NCBI RefSeq assembly: GCF_036884655.1
Contig: NC_088330.1
Location: 28,839,501 to 28,903,500 of the forward strand
Length of the DNA: 64,000 nucleotides
DNA from: Musa acuminata AAA Group
Lineage: Eukaryota > Streptophyta > Magnoliopsida > Zingiberales > Musaceae
Reading direction: 5' to 3'
Within the stretch, counting starts at the first letter, position 1; the number at the start of each line of letters is the position of its first letter. Both the position numbers and the translations under genes were made by a program. The notes under the pieces are model-generated. The model did no database searches, had not been told where the DNA came from, and was given only the letters and a program-made list of their open reading frames with translations. Below, in pieces: positions 13,401 to 28,400 of this stretch.

Positions 13401-16400
13401 TAACCTGTATGTGTACAATAAAAAAGAACTCACTGCCACCGTGTGCTGAATATTTCTGCAAGAATCAAAATCTAATTTGATCGCATAGAAAACAAAAGAA
13501 TAGGGTCACAACATATTTGTTTTTGAGAAACACCTGAACGATTCCCCCAGGTCGACCACCGAGGTCATCTTCACGTTTATCAGATTTTAACCAATCAGCA
13601 GCTACCATTTGCATCAAGGTACCATTGGCTTTTATCTGTTGGACAAGAAAATAGATTAAAATAAACATAAACTATTATTACTCGTAAACACACAGGACCA
13701 GCTCACAAAACAAAATTCAGTATCTCAAAGTTTGAACAAGATCATAAGTCATTTTTAAATAGGTAGTTCACAATATTAAGTTATTTTGTATATTCCATTT
13801 ATTTGGCAAAAGAAACATGCCACCAATATTTTAGTTAGTCAACTTGTCTCCTAAACAAATCTGTGTGTGTGTGTGTGTTCTCATGACATGATTTATGTAG
13901 GTAGAAACAAAACTTGATCACAGAATTAGAAGTAATTACCTTTAGATGATCATGTAGGTAAGATTCACCACGAATTAAAAATGTTGAAGGATCTGTCATT
14001 GCCCAACTGGAAGGCAAACTGCAACATGGGTCTTTTGGAAGTGTGGCTCCATAACTACATGGCACACTTTCTCCTGTTGAGGCTTCCTGTAAGTCAACAT
14101 AACCTCTTTTTTGAACTGCAAAGAAGATAAGAGAATGAATACAAATGCAATTAAGAACTATATAATAAGGCATGAGTATATATGAAGATTTAAAATAAAT
14201 CTAATGAATCGACCTGCAATATCATGCAACTTTCTCACGAAAACTGCAGCTGTTGACAGCTTGGAATGGCGCTGGTCTTGCACTAACTGTTTTAAGAAAA
14301 AAAAAAACCAGGAAAAATTAACTGTTTGACCATGCAGGCTCAAGTTTAGATAACTAAAATGACAGATAAAGTTAATGTAAGGACAAATAGAAATCTAAAA
14401 GAGGATTGCACAGACATAGAATTACGAAATCAATGAAGGATAATTTTCTATGATCAAAACTGCAATTCTCCACAAGTCTTGGCAACAAATAAATGACGAT
14501 GAGAAAAATACACGATTTTTTGGGGCAATACTTGCTGCATTTCATAAGTGCCAAAAACAAGATTGGATAGAAATCATGAACACAGCACCATACTTGAATA
14601 ACTTGCAATGAAGATCTACATTAAACAAGAGCTTTTCAAAATTAACATTGGGCAAAAACCATAACCTCTCACAATTTGGTGATTGGATATGAAACAACCA
14701 AATTGCTTATCATGCAACCAAAGAATTATACCAAAATGCAAAGGTCACATAAGCTTCGCCAAAGTATCTAGCCACAAATATTAGATGGGAGGAAATTCAG
14801 GACTACAAGAAAGGTGATATTTTGCATGAGAAGCCGCAACCTAAATCCTTGTTTCTATGTTAATAAATATAAAAAAATTGTGCAGATATAAATGACCATT
14901 GAAAGGATAAGGAATTTATATCACCGACTTAAGGCTGCTTATATGAAACATTGGATGAATTCTTAGACAAGCTCGGAGATACAGTTGGTATGATAAATTC
15001 CTTATCCTTTCAATGGACATTTATATCTGCACAAGTTTTTATAGTTCTTAACAGAGAAACCAGGATTTCTCCATTGACACTTCTTTTTCCCCGAATCAGG
15101 ATACCTGGATTTGGATGCCTCATCCTTCTGGAAAGGCAACTTCTAAGTCTGCTTATGATTTCCTAATACTTGATAATATTGTTCCTGCTGTACTATGGGA
15201 CACGTGGTGATTGTTGTGGTCTCCCAACTATGGAAGCTTTGCCATCATCGCCTCCCTAGTTCTGATTGGATAACAAGTCTTGATATAGAGGAACAGCAAC
15301 CCTGTTTCTTATGTGGTGGGGAATTTGAATCAATCAACCATGTCTTTTGCATGTGTAACTTCTCTGTGATGGTTTGGAACCTCCTTCAACTCCACCTGCA
15401 TATTACCTTTTCCTACTTGCACAATTGGCCTAATGGGGGATGGCTTAATGATGAGAGTATTGATGATTGCTCCTATTCTAACTGTCTTGAGAGCTTTGAT
15501 TGATAATTGTTTGTGGTTTATTTGGAAAGTTAGGAATGACACAATGCACAATCATAATCATATAATTTGCAAGCCTTTGAGCCCGGTTTATAAGGCTGCT
15601 GCACGCACTTATGATATTTCTCATTTTTCTGATGGTAGGAAATGGATATGTCAACTGCAAGTGAAATGGGAGTTCCCTCCTCTTAGGTGGAACAAGAGGA
15701 ATGTTGATGGCTCATGGAACCATGACCTTAACGAGGGGGAAACAGGATTTGTGTTAAGAAATGAAATTGGGAACTGCTGCTTTGCAGGCTGCAATTATAC
15801 ACAATATCAAAATCGACTAATCTGTGAATTTTTGGCTTTGAAACAGGGACTTGAGATTTGTTTGAAGGAGGTTGTACAGAGAGTCTTCGTTGAATCTGCT
15901 TCCTCCATCGTTTCTCTCCACCGTTATTGATGTATTACAGCACAAATCTCTACTGCTGTGGCAAATCATAAATATTTTGTTTACAGGATATCAATGCTTT
16001 GATACCCAGTTTTCTGATGTAAAACGTTGTCATGTGTATAGAGAATCCAGTAAGGTTGCTAACTGGTTAGCTAGATCCTCTAAACAAAATTTTTTGTGGA
16101 AGGATGAGTAGCCTACACCACTCTTCACACTTCTGACCTCTGATGCTAGAGGTTTAGTTTGTACATGTTTGCTTCATCAATACATTTTTTTTCAGGAAAA
16201 ATAAAGCCGTAGCCATGCTGATCCACAAGATCCTTCACGAAAATCTTGACTTAGCTAACCACCACAATTGCTTCTCTAAACTAATGGAGCTATGAACATT
16301 ATGTTCTTGGTGGTGGGAAGAGGATTTCCAGGTCAAAGAAAAGATGGAATTCTAATGATGCATTATAAAATGAGGAAGATCGGATCACATCATATGAGAA

Positions 16401-19400
16401 GGCATCGATGGGAGTGTTGACATGATCAAATTGTGAGATGCCAGGGACATTTTATGATGCAATGTAATTGGTCAATTTTGCAATCCTTTGTATTGTCAAT
16501 AGACTGCCAAAATGGGGGAATTAACACTGCAATGCTTAGTTGAGTTAGTTTTCACAGTGCAACAAGCCTCCACAATAATTTGGTGGAGAAAAGGTCTTGA
16601 GGAACACATTGACATGGGCATCCATAGGTGGTAATCTGAGACACCCTTGAATAATAATTATGAGGTAGGTAAAGAAAAAAAAATCAAATGTGCCACTCTA
16701 CGTGCAGAGTTTTAGGAAGCTACTTTTTCCTTCCTAACTCTTGGACCTTTTGTTGGTGATCACTTAGGTTATAAGCTTTCAACAGCTATCAACAAAATCC
16801 TTATATTTCAAATTTGCAATTGTTTTATTACCTTGTATCCCTTTCATCTATGAACTGAAGACAACTAAAATACTTGGTTTAATTGTTGAATTTTTTGATA
16901 GAAACAATAAACACCAAATGTTTTAACTTCAATACATGACAATACAACATATATAATTGGATATAACTTATCATGAGTTAATTTATCACCTACATGTATC
17001 TCCATGTCCAGTCAAATAACCTATACAAATGATTTTTCTTTGTCTATACAATTTAATTTTATAGTGTATTACACAATTAAGGAAATAAACTTCCGATGGT
17101 GATACACATAGAAATAAGATTGCATCTTTAAATTGAAATGTTATATATGAATTTGAAATGACTTGATTTGAGGAATTCGACAAAAGCTTCTAAATAGAAA
17201 AGTAATTAGCAATTCAAGTACTTTAGCTAAGAGATTAATTTTTTGTCATTTGACATACTTGGACATTGTTACTATTTGGTCAAATAAAATAACAATTAAG
17301 GGTCCAACTGTCAAATTAATGCAAACTTTGTTGACAATCAAAAGCTACTTGATCATAGTTTGTGTTGATTGAGACCTTCAATGCATGGTTCGACATTTCA
17401 CCTGGACCAATTTGAGCCTGGACCAGAACATGGATAGCTCAATTTCATGCAATCCAGGGGTAGTACAGGGCTTACTACTGTGCCCTTCTCAATGCTTGCG
17501 TCATTGCCTCTTAGAGCTTCCTAGGTACTCCGGTCCTCCTTTGCCTCCTCTTCCTCCTCTCCTACTCATCCTCCTCCTCTCTTCCTCCTCCTCCTTGCTA
17601 GTATGCCTTTGTGTAACAAACTCATAATAGAACAGCCAGTGACCAGCACAGTTCCGATACTAGAAATGAATAACCTTGGTTCAATGACCTTTTATTTTCA
17701 AGTGTTTGAGGTGTAGACATGGCCTCAAGTGTTTCTGGACTAAATTAAAATTTCTAGGTCCACAGACATGTTAATACATGTTCTATTACTTCAAATTTGC
17801 AAATTAAACTTTAAGATTTTATTTTTCAAAGTGTCTTCAACCTTGCATTACAACATCTTTGCATGGGTTTTTTCATGTTTGAAACTTCTGATCCTATTTG
17901 AAGGAAACCATACCAACCTGACCCGTACCATTTTCAGTGACTCATGGGTTCATGGGTTGGATTCAGACGAAAGATTTTGGACCCATTGACAGGGCAGGTT
18001 TCAGTCGAGCATATGTTGCCCTAAACATCAGTTTCATCCTAACCCAATCCAACTTGGATGTTCTAACATACACAGCAAAGAAATATAGGTCACTATATAT
18101 AGCAAATTATTAACAAGCAATATAAGGTCTGGTTTGAATCAAGAAACCCTGATGCATTAGTGGGTTGCATAGTCTTATCGATCCTTACTACTGCATTTCA
18201 AATCGACCCAACACAACCTAACCTATTGACTCTCCTAAAAAGTCTAAAAAATTTAGATATATGTCATAATATTATGACAAAAATCAACAAGCACAACTAT
18301 ACTATTGATCAGGAAAAAAATGCTACTCTGGTTTAATACAGTGGTCTAGAAAATGTAGAGGTAGAATATAATAACAAGTATTTGATCATTCAATAACTAA
18401 ATAAAATTGGATAATAAAAGGATGTATCTAATAAGCATCCAGGAAATATCCTATGAATACAGATATCCCAACAAGATGAAGTACACAAGAAATCCAAAGA
18501 ATCCAAATTTCATAGACAGTAACAACAAGAATCTCTCTAAAAACTTAGCATTGCAAATAATGCCAAAATCTCTTTATGCCTTACAAGGAAGGCATCAACA
18601 CGGCAAGAAAAACATAGGCATTTGGCAATTAACCATATAAGACAATGGATCTTTTAATTTTCATGAGAAATACTTGTAGACTATCTTGGTTTAACTTGGT
18701 TTAGTTATTGGATCCAAGGTTTGTCGTACCATGATGTACCGTCCGATATGAGCGGTATGTACCAATTCAATAGGGGATCGGTATTGGCAGTAAATACCGA
18801 TTTGTTGGTACATCCCACTATACCATGTGTCAATGCATCGGTATGGTTCAGTACGTATCGTACCCACAGTCAGTTGGTACACCGGTACAGACCGGTAAGA
18901 CGAACCATGATTGGATCCTCTAGTTGTTGCAACGTTTTTGGTTTTAAGTCATGTCTAGTGACTTGTACATAAGCTAGTCATATTTTTAATAGAAAAAATT
19001 TTATTTTTCATTATAATTCTAGTGTTGTACTCACTTCATCATAATTTGGTTCAAAGATCCTCAATTTTTTATCCTAACTTAATTAATTCTCTAGGTGGGA
19101 AGGTTTAACCAATTACCAATATGTGTTCCCAGGTAGCTAGACTTTATTACCCCTTTATGCAGTTGCTATATGCTACAATAACAATCAAAAGTTCAAGGAT
19201 TATTGTGTCAAACGGCATACTAGCATGGATCAAAACATACCATGCTAGAAAGGTATGAGCATGTATCTGTTGATTTCTGAAGAAGGTGCTACTATATGAC
19301 AGCCAATTTTTGGTTCATGCTGCATAGGCATAAGGTCAAAGCAACAGGCAAGAAAGAGATCATTTTATGCCAGGATTTGTCAGCATACATCCCATTGCCA

Positions 19401-22400
19401 GGATGATCAATGGAATCGATGTTTTATTATCAATATCTAATCAACATTATTTGGAACTCACCAAGATTGCACACTTGAGGGGCAATGAGAAAATTATGTT
19501 TCTTGAAGGTGCATTAGTTCACGCAACTTCGCAGTCCAATTTATAATGTCTTTAATACCTATTAGGGTGTTTGATATGTTTATACTGTTAAAGAGAAATA
19601 ATTAGTGGGTAATTAACTATGTAAATAGTATGATCAGTGTATCTAATGATGATTTCATCGTAATTTGACCTATATTGGATCAAAATTATATATTTAATAC
19701 TTCTTTTATATGTTTAATATATTTATGGTGGTAAAATAGGTTTAATTAGATTTTAATAAAGTTTTATAATGCTGCAATTAGTGATTTTAATGATGATTTA
19801 ATCGAAATTGGGTTAATTCAATGTTTTTAATACCTATTAGGGTTTTTCATATGTTTATAACGTTGAAAGAAAAATAATTAGTGAGTAATTAATTATGTTA
19901 ATAGTGTGATTAGTGTATCTAACGATGATTTCATCGTAATTTTACCTATATTGGATCAAAATTACGTATATAATGCTTCTTTTATGTATTTAACATATTT
20001 ATGGTAGTAAAATATATTTAATTAGGTTTTAATAGAGTTTTTTAATACTATGAATAATGATTTTAATGATGATTTAATCAAAATTTTGATTGATATTAAA
20101 TCAATTCAATGTCTTGAATATCTATTAGGGTGTTTGATATGTTCATAATGTTCAAAGAAAAATAATTAGTAGGTAATTAATTATATTAATAGTGGGATTA
20201 GTATATCTAATGATGATTTCATCGTAATTTGACCTATATCGAATTAAAATTATGTATTTAAAGCTTCTTTTATCTGCTTAACATGTTTATGGTGGTAAAA
20301 CAAAATTAATTAGATTTTAATAAAGTTTTTTAATGCTGCGATTAGTAGTTTTAATGTTGATTTAATCAAAATTTGATCGATATTATGTCAATTCAATATC
20401 TTTAACACTATTAGGGTACTTGACATGTTTATAGCTTATTTGATTTAAATTTGGTGGAAACATGACACCAAAGAAACAGACATATGATGATGCTTGGCTC
20501 ATGCTCGAAAGATGGATAGAAATCGCCATCATTGGTAATGTATTTATTGTGACTACATCGGCAAGGGTGGAGGAATCACTCGGGTGAGGATGCATTTGAT
20601 CGACGGGTATCCTAATATTGCAAAATACAAGAAGGTTCCGACAGAGATCCGTAAATCATTTCAAAACAAGTTACAACAAGCAAAAGAAGATATAATAAAA
20701 AAGAAGGCAAGAGCTGAGGAAGAATACTGTAGGGCTACGCATCAACTAGTTTATGATGACTATGAGAGTCGCGACAATAAAATCAACTCGGAACTCATAG
20801 CTAGTATTCGTGCATTACTAGAGCATCAGTATATGTACGACGAATAAATGAGGCATCGACTATCTCGACTACCTGACTCACAATAGGAGCATAGTGGTGG
20901 CAATGGAACTACGCCACAAGGAATCCAAAGGTCGGCTAGTATAAGGCAGCCAACTGCCCCTTCTTAGTTAAGCCGAACTAGTAGCATGAGGCATGGTAGA
21001 CTCCGTAGTTTTATGAGAGGTCTTGGTAGGAGGTCCGCACCAGATATTGTTGATATTGATCCACAACCCTATCCTCTACAAACAGTAAAATAGACGCGGA
21101 TTGACGATGCATACATAAAAGAAAAGAAGTGGGATATTGGGAAAGCAATTTCAAAATGGTTCAACTTCTACAAGATTCCAGCAAATATAGCTCAAGGTCC
21201 ATATTATCAGAGCATGGTCTCCTCTATTCAAAAGTCTAGCATGGGGATCCAATCTCTAATATCGAGAAAGATCCACGATGTGTATTTAGATGAGGAGGTG
21301 ACAAAACTTAAGGATTTGATCAAATCCTTCAAAGGGTAATGGGACGAATATGGGGCGACATTGATGTGTGACGATTAGACACAGCCAACAAGAATGAGTA
21401 TCATCAATTTTCTTATTTATTATAATAAGAAAATTGATGATACTCAACAAGAATGATTTTAAAGCCGAGCAATACTTACAGATCATTAATCGTAGGACTG
21501 AAGTTCATATGGACCAAGATATCCATAATACAAGTAAATTTATATTCAGTGTAATTTAATTTATAATTTTTTGTTGTATAAAAAATTCCTACTAACAAAA
21601 TTATGTCTTGTAGCGTATTATCTAAACTCGACAATTCAATTTCGGTATACTCTTGGAACGCGAAATGATTTACTATCGATACTAAGAAATGTTATATATC
21701 GACTCTTGTCAAACACTAGTAATGTAGCCGATACTATTATAGAGAGCCGATTATTCCGAGATACAATTGGTTTATTCTTCAATGTTGCAATTGTATCATG
21801 TCGTTACATTATGGATTTTGGTGAGGAAAAGTTACACATATTGATTATCAACTATATTTGATATTAATTATTTGTTATGCAAATAAAGTCTTATTTATAT
21901 CTTTTTATAGTCGAGTGGTGGCTATAATTTGGAGGGGACGTACCAAATTTAAGGAAGGTTGTCGTTCCTGTACTTTAACAGATGACGGCATCTAGTGGTT
22001 GTGAACATAATTGGTCAACATTCGTATTGATTCACACGAAGGTCCGCAACAAACTATCGTATAGATAGTTGGAAAAACTGGTATATGTCCACTATAACAT
22101 GCGGCTAAGATCGCGGTGTGCCGAGCTGGATAAGGGGCTAGAGGAAAACTAGATTGATCCCATCGAACTCTATTTCTATAATGAAGATTCAGAATCGATG
22201 TTAGAGTGGGTTGAAGTGACAGAGAACCAAGAGGATCCTCTACTTAATGAGGTAGGAGATTCTCAACGTCTTTCACATTTTATCACTAAGACAATAGAAT
22301 AAGAGAAAGCACATCCCCAATATATCCCTCGGTCAGAACGTGGCGGAAGGAGCCAAACAATATCGAGTCAAATTGCACTAGGAACTAGAGACACTTAACC

Positions 22401-25400
22401 ATCACAATCGTCCGCCGAGTGTACAAAGACAAAGGCAAAGGGAAAAATAGTAACATCGGTCGCACTGTTGCAAAGAATCGAGTTGGACGATGAGACACCT
22501 TTGCAATCGCATTCAGTAACTCGCTCGGTCCAGAGACATGGCAACGACGTGGACAACAGTGCCTCGACCGACAATGGCGGTAATGTCGAGGAGTGGTTGG
22601 TCCCATTTACACAATTTATGGGAGGTGCATGGATCGAAGAGTAGTATTTCACACATGCCACCCAAGATTCAGATCATGGAGCTCAATGAGGTACTAGTCA
22701 AGTTTATGCACGGAAGGCGAAGGACAAGCCAATGGATGATTTTCAATAGATGCGATAGAGCCTACATAACGTAGACACAAAATGAAGTTCATTATATTCA
22801 CAGTTATCGTATTATGGAGAATCTTACGGCCAACAACAGTACGGTGATAGTTGGTCGTACTTCTCCAAGCAACAATATAATACGGAGCAGCAGATCAGTA
22901 GCGAAAGTAGAAGTTCTGACATTCACTAATACATGCCTCATGAGTTGCCCACGACACATATGATTCATGACGATTAACCTGCTAGTCATTGGTGGCTTGC
23001 AAGCCAATCACGTGAGTGATGACATGTATGACATGACACACAGTCTTTTTACTTATTATTATTATGACATTTTCTCACTTTATATTGCTTGATGCATAAA
23101 TAAATTGTGATATCCATGGATTTGTGTCATAGGAATCGGATCGTGATGAGATCACAATAATGAGACCGATTAACCTTTAAACATAGACCCTAAATAATCC
23201 TGGTCATAGGTTACTCGAGAGGTACATCTAGATAACCGGACAGACCGATATGTTGTATACCCATCCATATGATTGAGGTGGTTGGTCTCATAGTTGCTCG
23301 TGTACAGATGCTCATTGGAGAATAAGTTCACTGATTGATCCACTCACGGAATGCTAGATGGTTGATGATACCTCATTGTCAAACAACGATTTCGTCATTC
23401 CAATGGTGTATCTGGTTCTTAGACTTGAGACACCAAGGATATTCTGTATGAGTACTCAACTATTTGATACCAGACTTATAGGTTTTGAAGTTCAAGATCT
23501 AGAACAACCGGTTATTAAGAGTGATAGCCAACCTTACGAGGACTATTAAGCGTTGATAGAGGATCATCCACTCTCGGTATCATGAGAGGAATATCCTATG
23601 TGTTCTTGCTCAGAAAAATCCTTGGTCAAGGTCATTCGGATTGAGAGAGAAAGAGTTCTCCAGGAGAATCCAACTAGAGTGAGACTCGAGGAGAAACCAT
23701 ATGGACCTGACAACACCATGCCCGGTGTACGGTCTCCATGATATTAGATAGATGAGAGACTATCGGTATACGGTAACTAAGGACAAATAAGTCCAAATGA
23801 TTGGATTCCCTTGTATCGTTTAGGGATTGCGGCGTAGTGGCCTAGTACGTTTGTAGTCGATGAGTTGAGTGAATTATTATGGAGATAATAATTCACTGAG
23901 CCAGAAGGAATTCTGACGGGTATATCTCACGACCAACTCGATATTGGGCCTAGAGGGTTACATACATATGGTAGGTGTTGCGACAAGTAGAGATTCGGAT
24001 ATGAGATATCCACCAGATCCCCTATCTTATTGGATATCTAATAAGCCCCTGAATTATTGAATCATATGGATGAGATCCAATAAGAGTCAATGAGAGATTA
24101 TTGGATAGAGATCCACTAATCTAAGAAGCTCGACCCAATAGGGTAGTTGGATGGAGATCTAATACCTAATAGTATAGGATCCATTAGGGTTAAGTTGATA
24201 GGGGGCCTCTATAAATAAGAGAGAACCAAAGGGTCATAGGCTAGGCCTTTTTGGTTGTCATCTCCTATTCTCCCCTCCCCTTCTCCTCAGATAGTAGGTA
24301 TGGAGATTTAGGCAGTGATTTGAGGAGCATCTTCGCAGCCCTTGCCGTGTGGATCACCGCTAGAGAGGAGGACACTTGACCTCCTTCATCCTCTCCCACA
24401 TATCCGTAGGAATTTAGGGATATACGATCTCCCTAGGTAACACAACTATCTCACACATTTTTTTAATTTCATAGGTTTTTGGCACCAATCTTCGCACGAC
24501 AATGACCACCTTTAGAAAAATTTTGGATTTTTGTTTTATGTTTTTCCGCTACGCATATGATGTCGCCCCTATATTTCCCTACAATGGTATCAGAGCCAGG
24601 TTGTTCGTGCGAAAGATTAGTTTTGAACTACGTGTTGTGTTTTAGAAAGGCTTTTGACGTCAAAATCATTGACGCAAAAGTGAGAAAGGGCAGCAACTAT
24701 TGCTGCCCTTGCTACCCTCGCAAATGGTAGCCTTGACTGCCATCTGCGTGCAGGTAGGCCGCCTGCGGGGATAGCGCCCGCGGGCAAAGGAGGCACCCCC
24801 TCCCCTCCCCCCCACCCCCCACAGAGGCCGCTGCTGGCGGGGTGGCAGCGGCCACAACGCGGATGCAAGGATAGGGTTAGGATTTTTGGACAAAAGATAT
24901 TTTTGCCCTTGTGAATTTCAAAATTTTAATAATATGTCCTTTCTATCTAAATTACCTAAATACCCTTCACAATTCAGAAAATTCCTTACGTGTCCTAAAT
25001 TTTAGAAAAATATTAGTTAATTAAAAGGTTTAATTAACTATTATTATTTATCTAGTAATCCTATATAATAATATGTATATGTGATGTATGATGTGGATGG
25101 ATAATCATCGACCGTGTGATGTGATATATGTATATGATGTGATTATGATCATTATTATTATTGGGGACCATGAGCCTTTAATTTTTCTCTCATTTATTAT
25201 CGGGCTTGCATGCCTGTGATTAAGTTATAATTATACGAGGAGACGCAGCAAGAGCATGGAAGCGATAGCGGGACCCACGAGGTTGAGATGGACGATCACG
25301 ACATATGGAGATACGTCGAGATGTCAACAGAACCGATGAGGACGAGATGGACGATCATAGGGCATGGAGATGCGTCAATGCACACATATATTGTGATGTG

Positions 25401-28400
25401 AGTGATTGAGCCCATTGGCTCGGGCCTAATCATATTAGGCTTTGGTCCATGATCATTTGGTGTAATTGCTCATGTGATGTGTAATTGCTTATATACCTAC
25501 TAGATATCAGTGATTTAAAAAGCGCTAGGCGCCAAGGTCCAAAAACGCGCGAGGCGCTAGGCACTCGCCCAAGCGCTCGCTCGAGCGAAGCGAGACGCTA
25601 AAATATAAAAATATATAATATAATTAATAAATATAATTATTTAAAATTTTAAATAAAAATATGCTATTAAATTAAGAAAATCTATTAACAGTATTGAAAA
25701 TTAATCATTTCAAATAAACTTAATATTAACAGTATACTGCATACTGAGCTTGCTGACTGAGAAACGAGGAAGCAGCGGCGGCAGTGACGAGTGGCGACAG
25801 CGGCAGCGGCAAGCGACGAGCAACGGTAGCGGCAGCGGGAAAGGGAGCAGGAGCGACGAGCAGCGGGAGGCGCGAGCGGCGACAGCGACAGCGGCGAGCA
25901 GCGACAGCGGGGAGCAGCGGCAGCGGGAGCAGGAGCGGCGAGCAGCGGGAGGCGCGAGCGGCTCCCGCTGCTCGCCGCGACAGAGGCAGTGTTTGCGAGC
26001 AGCGACAACAGCGAGCAACGACAGCGGGAGCAGGAGCGGCGAGCGACGATAGAGGCAACGTTTGCGAGCAGCGACAGCGACAGCGACGAGCGGCGACAGG
26101 AGCGACGAGTAGCGAGAGGCGCGAGCGGCGACATAGGCAGCGTTTGCGAGCAGCGACAACGGCGAGCGGCGACAACGGCAGCGTTTGCGAGCAGCGAGAT
26201 CGGGATCGGGAGTGGCAGCGGCAGCGAGTTAGGGTTGGGTAAGGGTTATATCGGTTTAGTTGGTTCGATTGAACCAACCGAACCAGGACCGAACCAGACC
26301 TAAAATCCTGGTTCGGTCGCCTTGGTTTACCCAGGCGCTCGCCCGAAGTGCCTAGCGCCTGGGCTCGGGCGAGCGTCCAGGCGGTGCCTGTTTGAAGCGC
26401 GCCGCCTGGGTGATTAGCGAGGCGCTCGAGCCTCACCTCGCCTCGCTCGAGTGCCTAGGCGAGCGCCCGAGCGCCTTTTTCAATCATTGAACCAAAATTA
26501 TTCTCACGACGGAGAAAATTGTGTACATCCTTAATATAGTGATGATACCTACACTCGAGAAAGGGACAAGCGAGGAAGAGATCGCTCGCTATGTGAAGTA
26601 CAAATATGACTCCACTCTTGGTTAGTGTTACATGTTGGGCTCTATGACCCTTGAGTCATAGAGACAAGATGAACAGATGGATGTCAGATCCATTCTCCTG
26701 CATGTCCGCAAATTATTTAAGGAACAAGGAAGGACTCGACGACATAAGATATCCAAGAGTCTCTCCCGCGTCAAGATAACTGAGGGGACACCAGTTCAGA
26801 ACTATGTCCTAAAGATGATTGAGTGGATTGAGAAACTCATAAGTCTAGGAATGGTCCTAGAGGATAACCTGTGTGTGGATATTGTGCTTCATTCCCTACC
26901 AGATTCCTTTTCTCAGCTTGAGATGACTCTCCCTGAACTCCTCAATATACTAAGGGAGGCTGAGAGCACTATCAAGAAGGAGAAGCTAGTTGTCTATACT
27001 AGTGAGACCAGAAAGAAAAGGAAGGCAGAAAAATCCCTTAAGAATGGCAAGGGTAAGGGCAGACCAGGTAAAGCAAAGGTTATTAAGAAAGACCCAACAA
27101 AGAACAAAGGTCAATGCTTCTACTGCGATAAAGATGAGCACTAGAAGAGGAACTACAAATACTACCTTCCAGAGAGGGCAAAATAAAAGCTTGGAGAAGC
27201 TTCAGGTCCATTTATGATCAGTCTCCATTTGTCAGAATCTTATGATAACACATGGGTATTGGATACCGGCAGTGCTTATCACATCTGTAATTTGTTGCAG
27301 GTTCTGGCAAGACCTAGGAGATTAGCGAGAGACGAGATGGACCTTAAGATAGGCAATGGAGCAAAATTTACTATAGTGGCTGTTGGCGAGGTCATCCTAT
27401 ATATGCCTGGTGGAGCTATTATTGTATTGGATACATGTTATTTTGTTCCTTCTATTATCAAAAATATTATTTCCATTTCATGATTGATAGTTAGTAGATA
27501 TAAATTAGTTGTTAAGAACAATGGTTGTTCAACATTATTAGATGATAAGATCATCACGAAAGGAACATTGCATAATGATTTATTTATGTTAGACACTGCT
27601 CTCCACATATCATGAATGTAAGTGTGTCCAAGAGGAAACGAGATGAGGTGAACAGTGCATACCTGTGGCATTGTAGGCTAGGTCATATCCATAAAGGAAG
27701 GATTCAAAAGTTCCTAAAGGATAGATACCTAGATCTATTCGACTATGAGTCATATGCAACTTACGAGTCTTGCCTTCGCGGAAAACTAACCAACTCTCCA
27801 TTTAGTGGAACTAGAGAGCGAGAGTCATTAAGTTGTTGGAACTCATATATAATGATGTATGCGGTCCCATGTCAACTCATGTCATAGGTAGTTACTCCTA
27901 CTTCATTACTTTTACTGACGATTTCTCAAGGTATGAACATATGTACTTGATGAAGTACAAGTCCGAGGCCTTCGAAAAATTCAGGAAATATAAGAATGAA
28001 GTGGAGAATCAGACTGAAAATAGTATCAAGACTCTTCAATCAGAACGACGTGAGTACTTAAATACAGAGTTCACCCCGTTTCTCAAGGACCATGGGATTC
28101 TGTCCCAATTGACACCTCTTTATATACCTCAACTCAATGGTATATCCGAGAGGAGGAATCGCATACAATTAGACATGGTGCGGTCCATGATGAGTTTCGC
28201 CGACCTAACCATCTCACTTTGGGAATATGCCCTAAAGACCGCAGCTTACCTTCTGAACAGAATTCCAACTAAGTCGGTAGTGTCTACTCCAGATGAGATA
28301 TGGAAAGGGAAGAAGCCCGATCTTAAAGTTTTTAAGATTTGGGGCTGCCCTACTCATGTTAAGAGACACAATCCCGACAAGTTGGAATCCAAGATGGAGC

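Noticed and set aside
25685..26436. Long Ser/Arg/Ala/Leu-rich open frames on both strands (up to 236 codons)
   Set aside because: They come from a degenerate GCAGCGACAGCGG repeat inside a GC-rich transposon; six-frame openness and low complexity mark them as composition artefacts.
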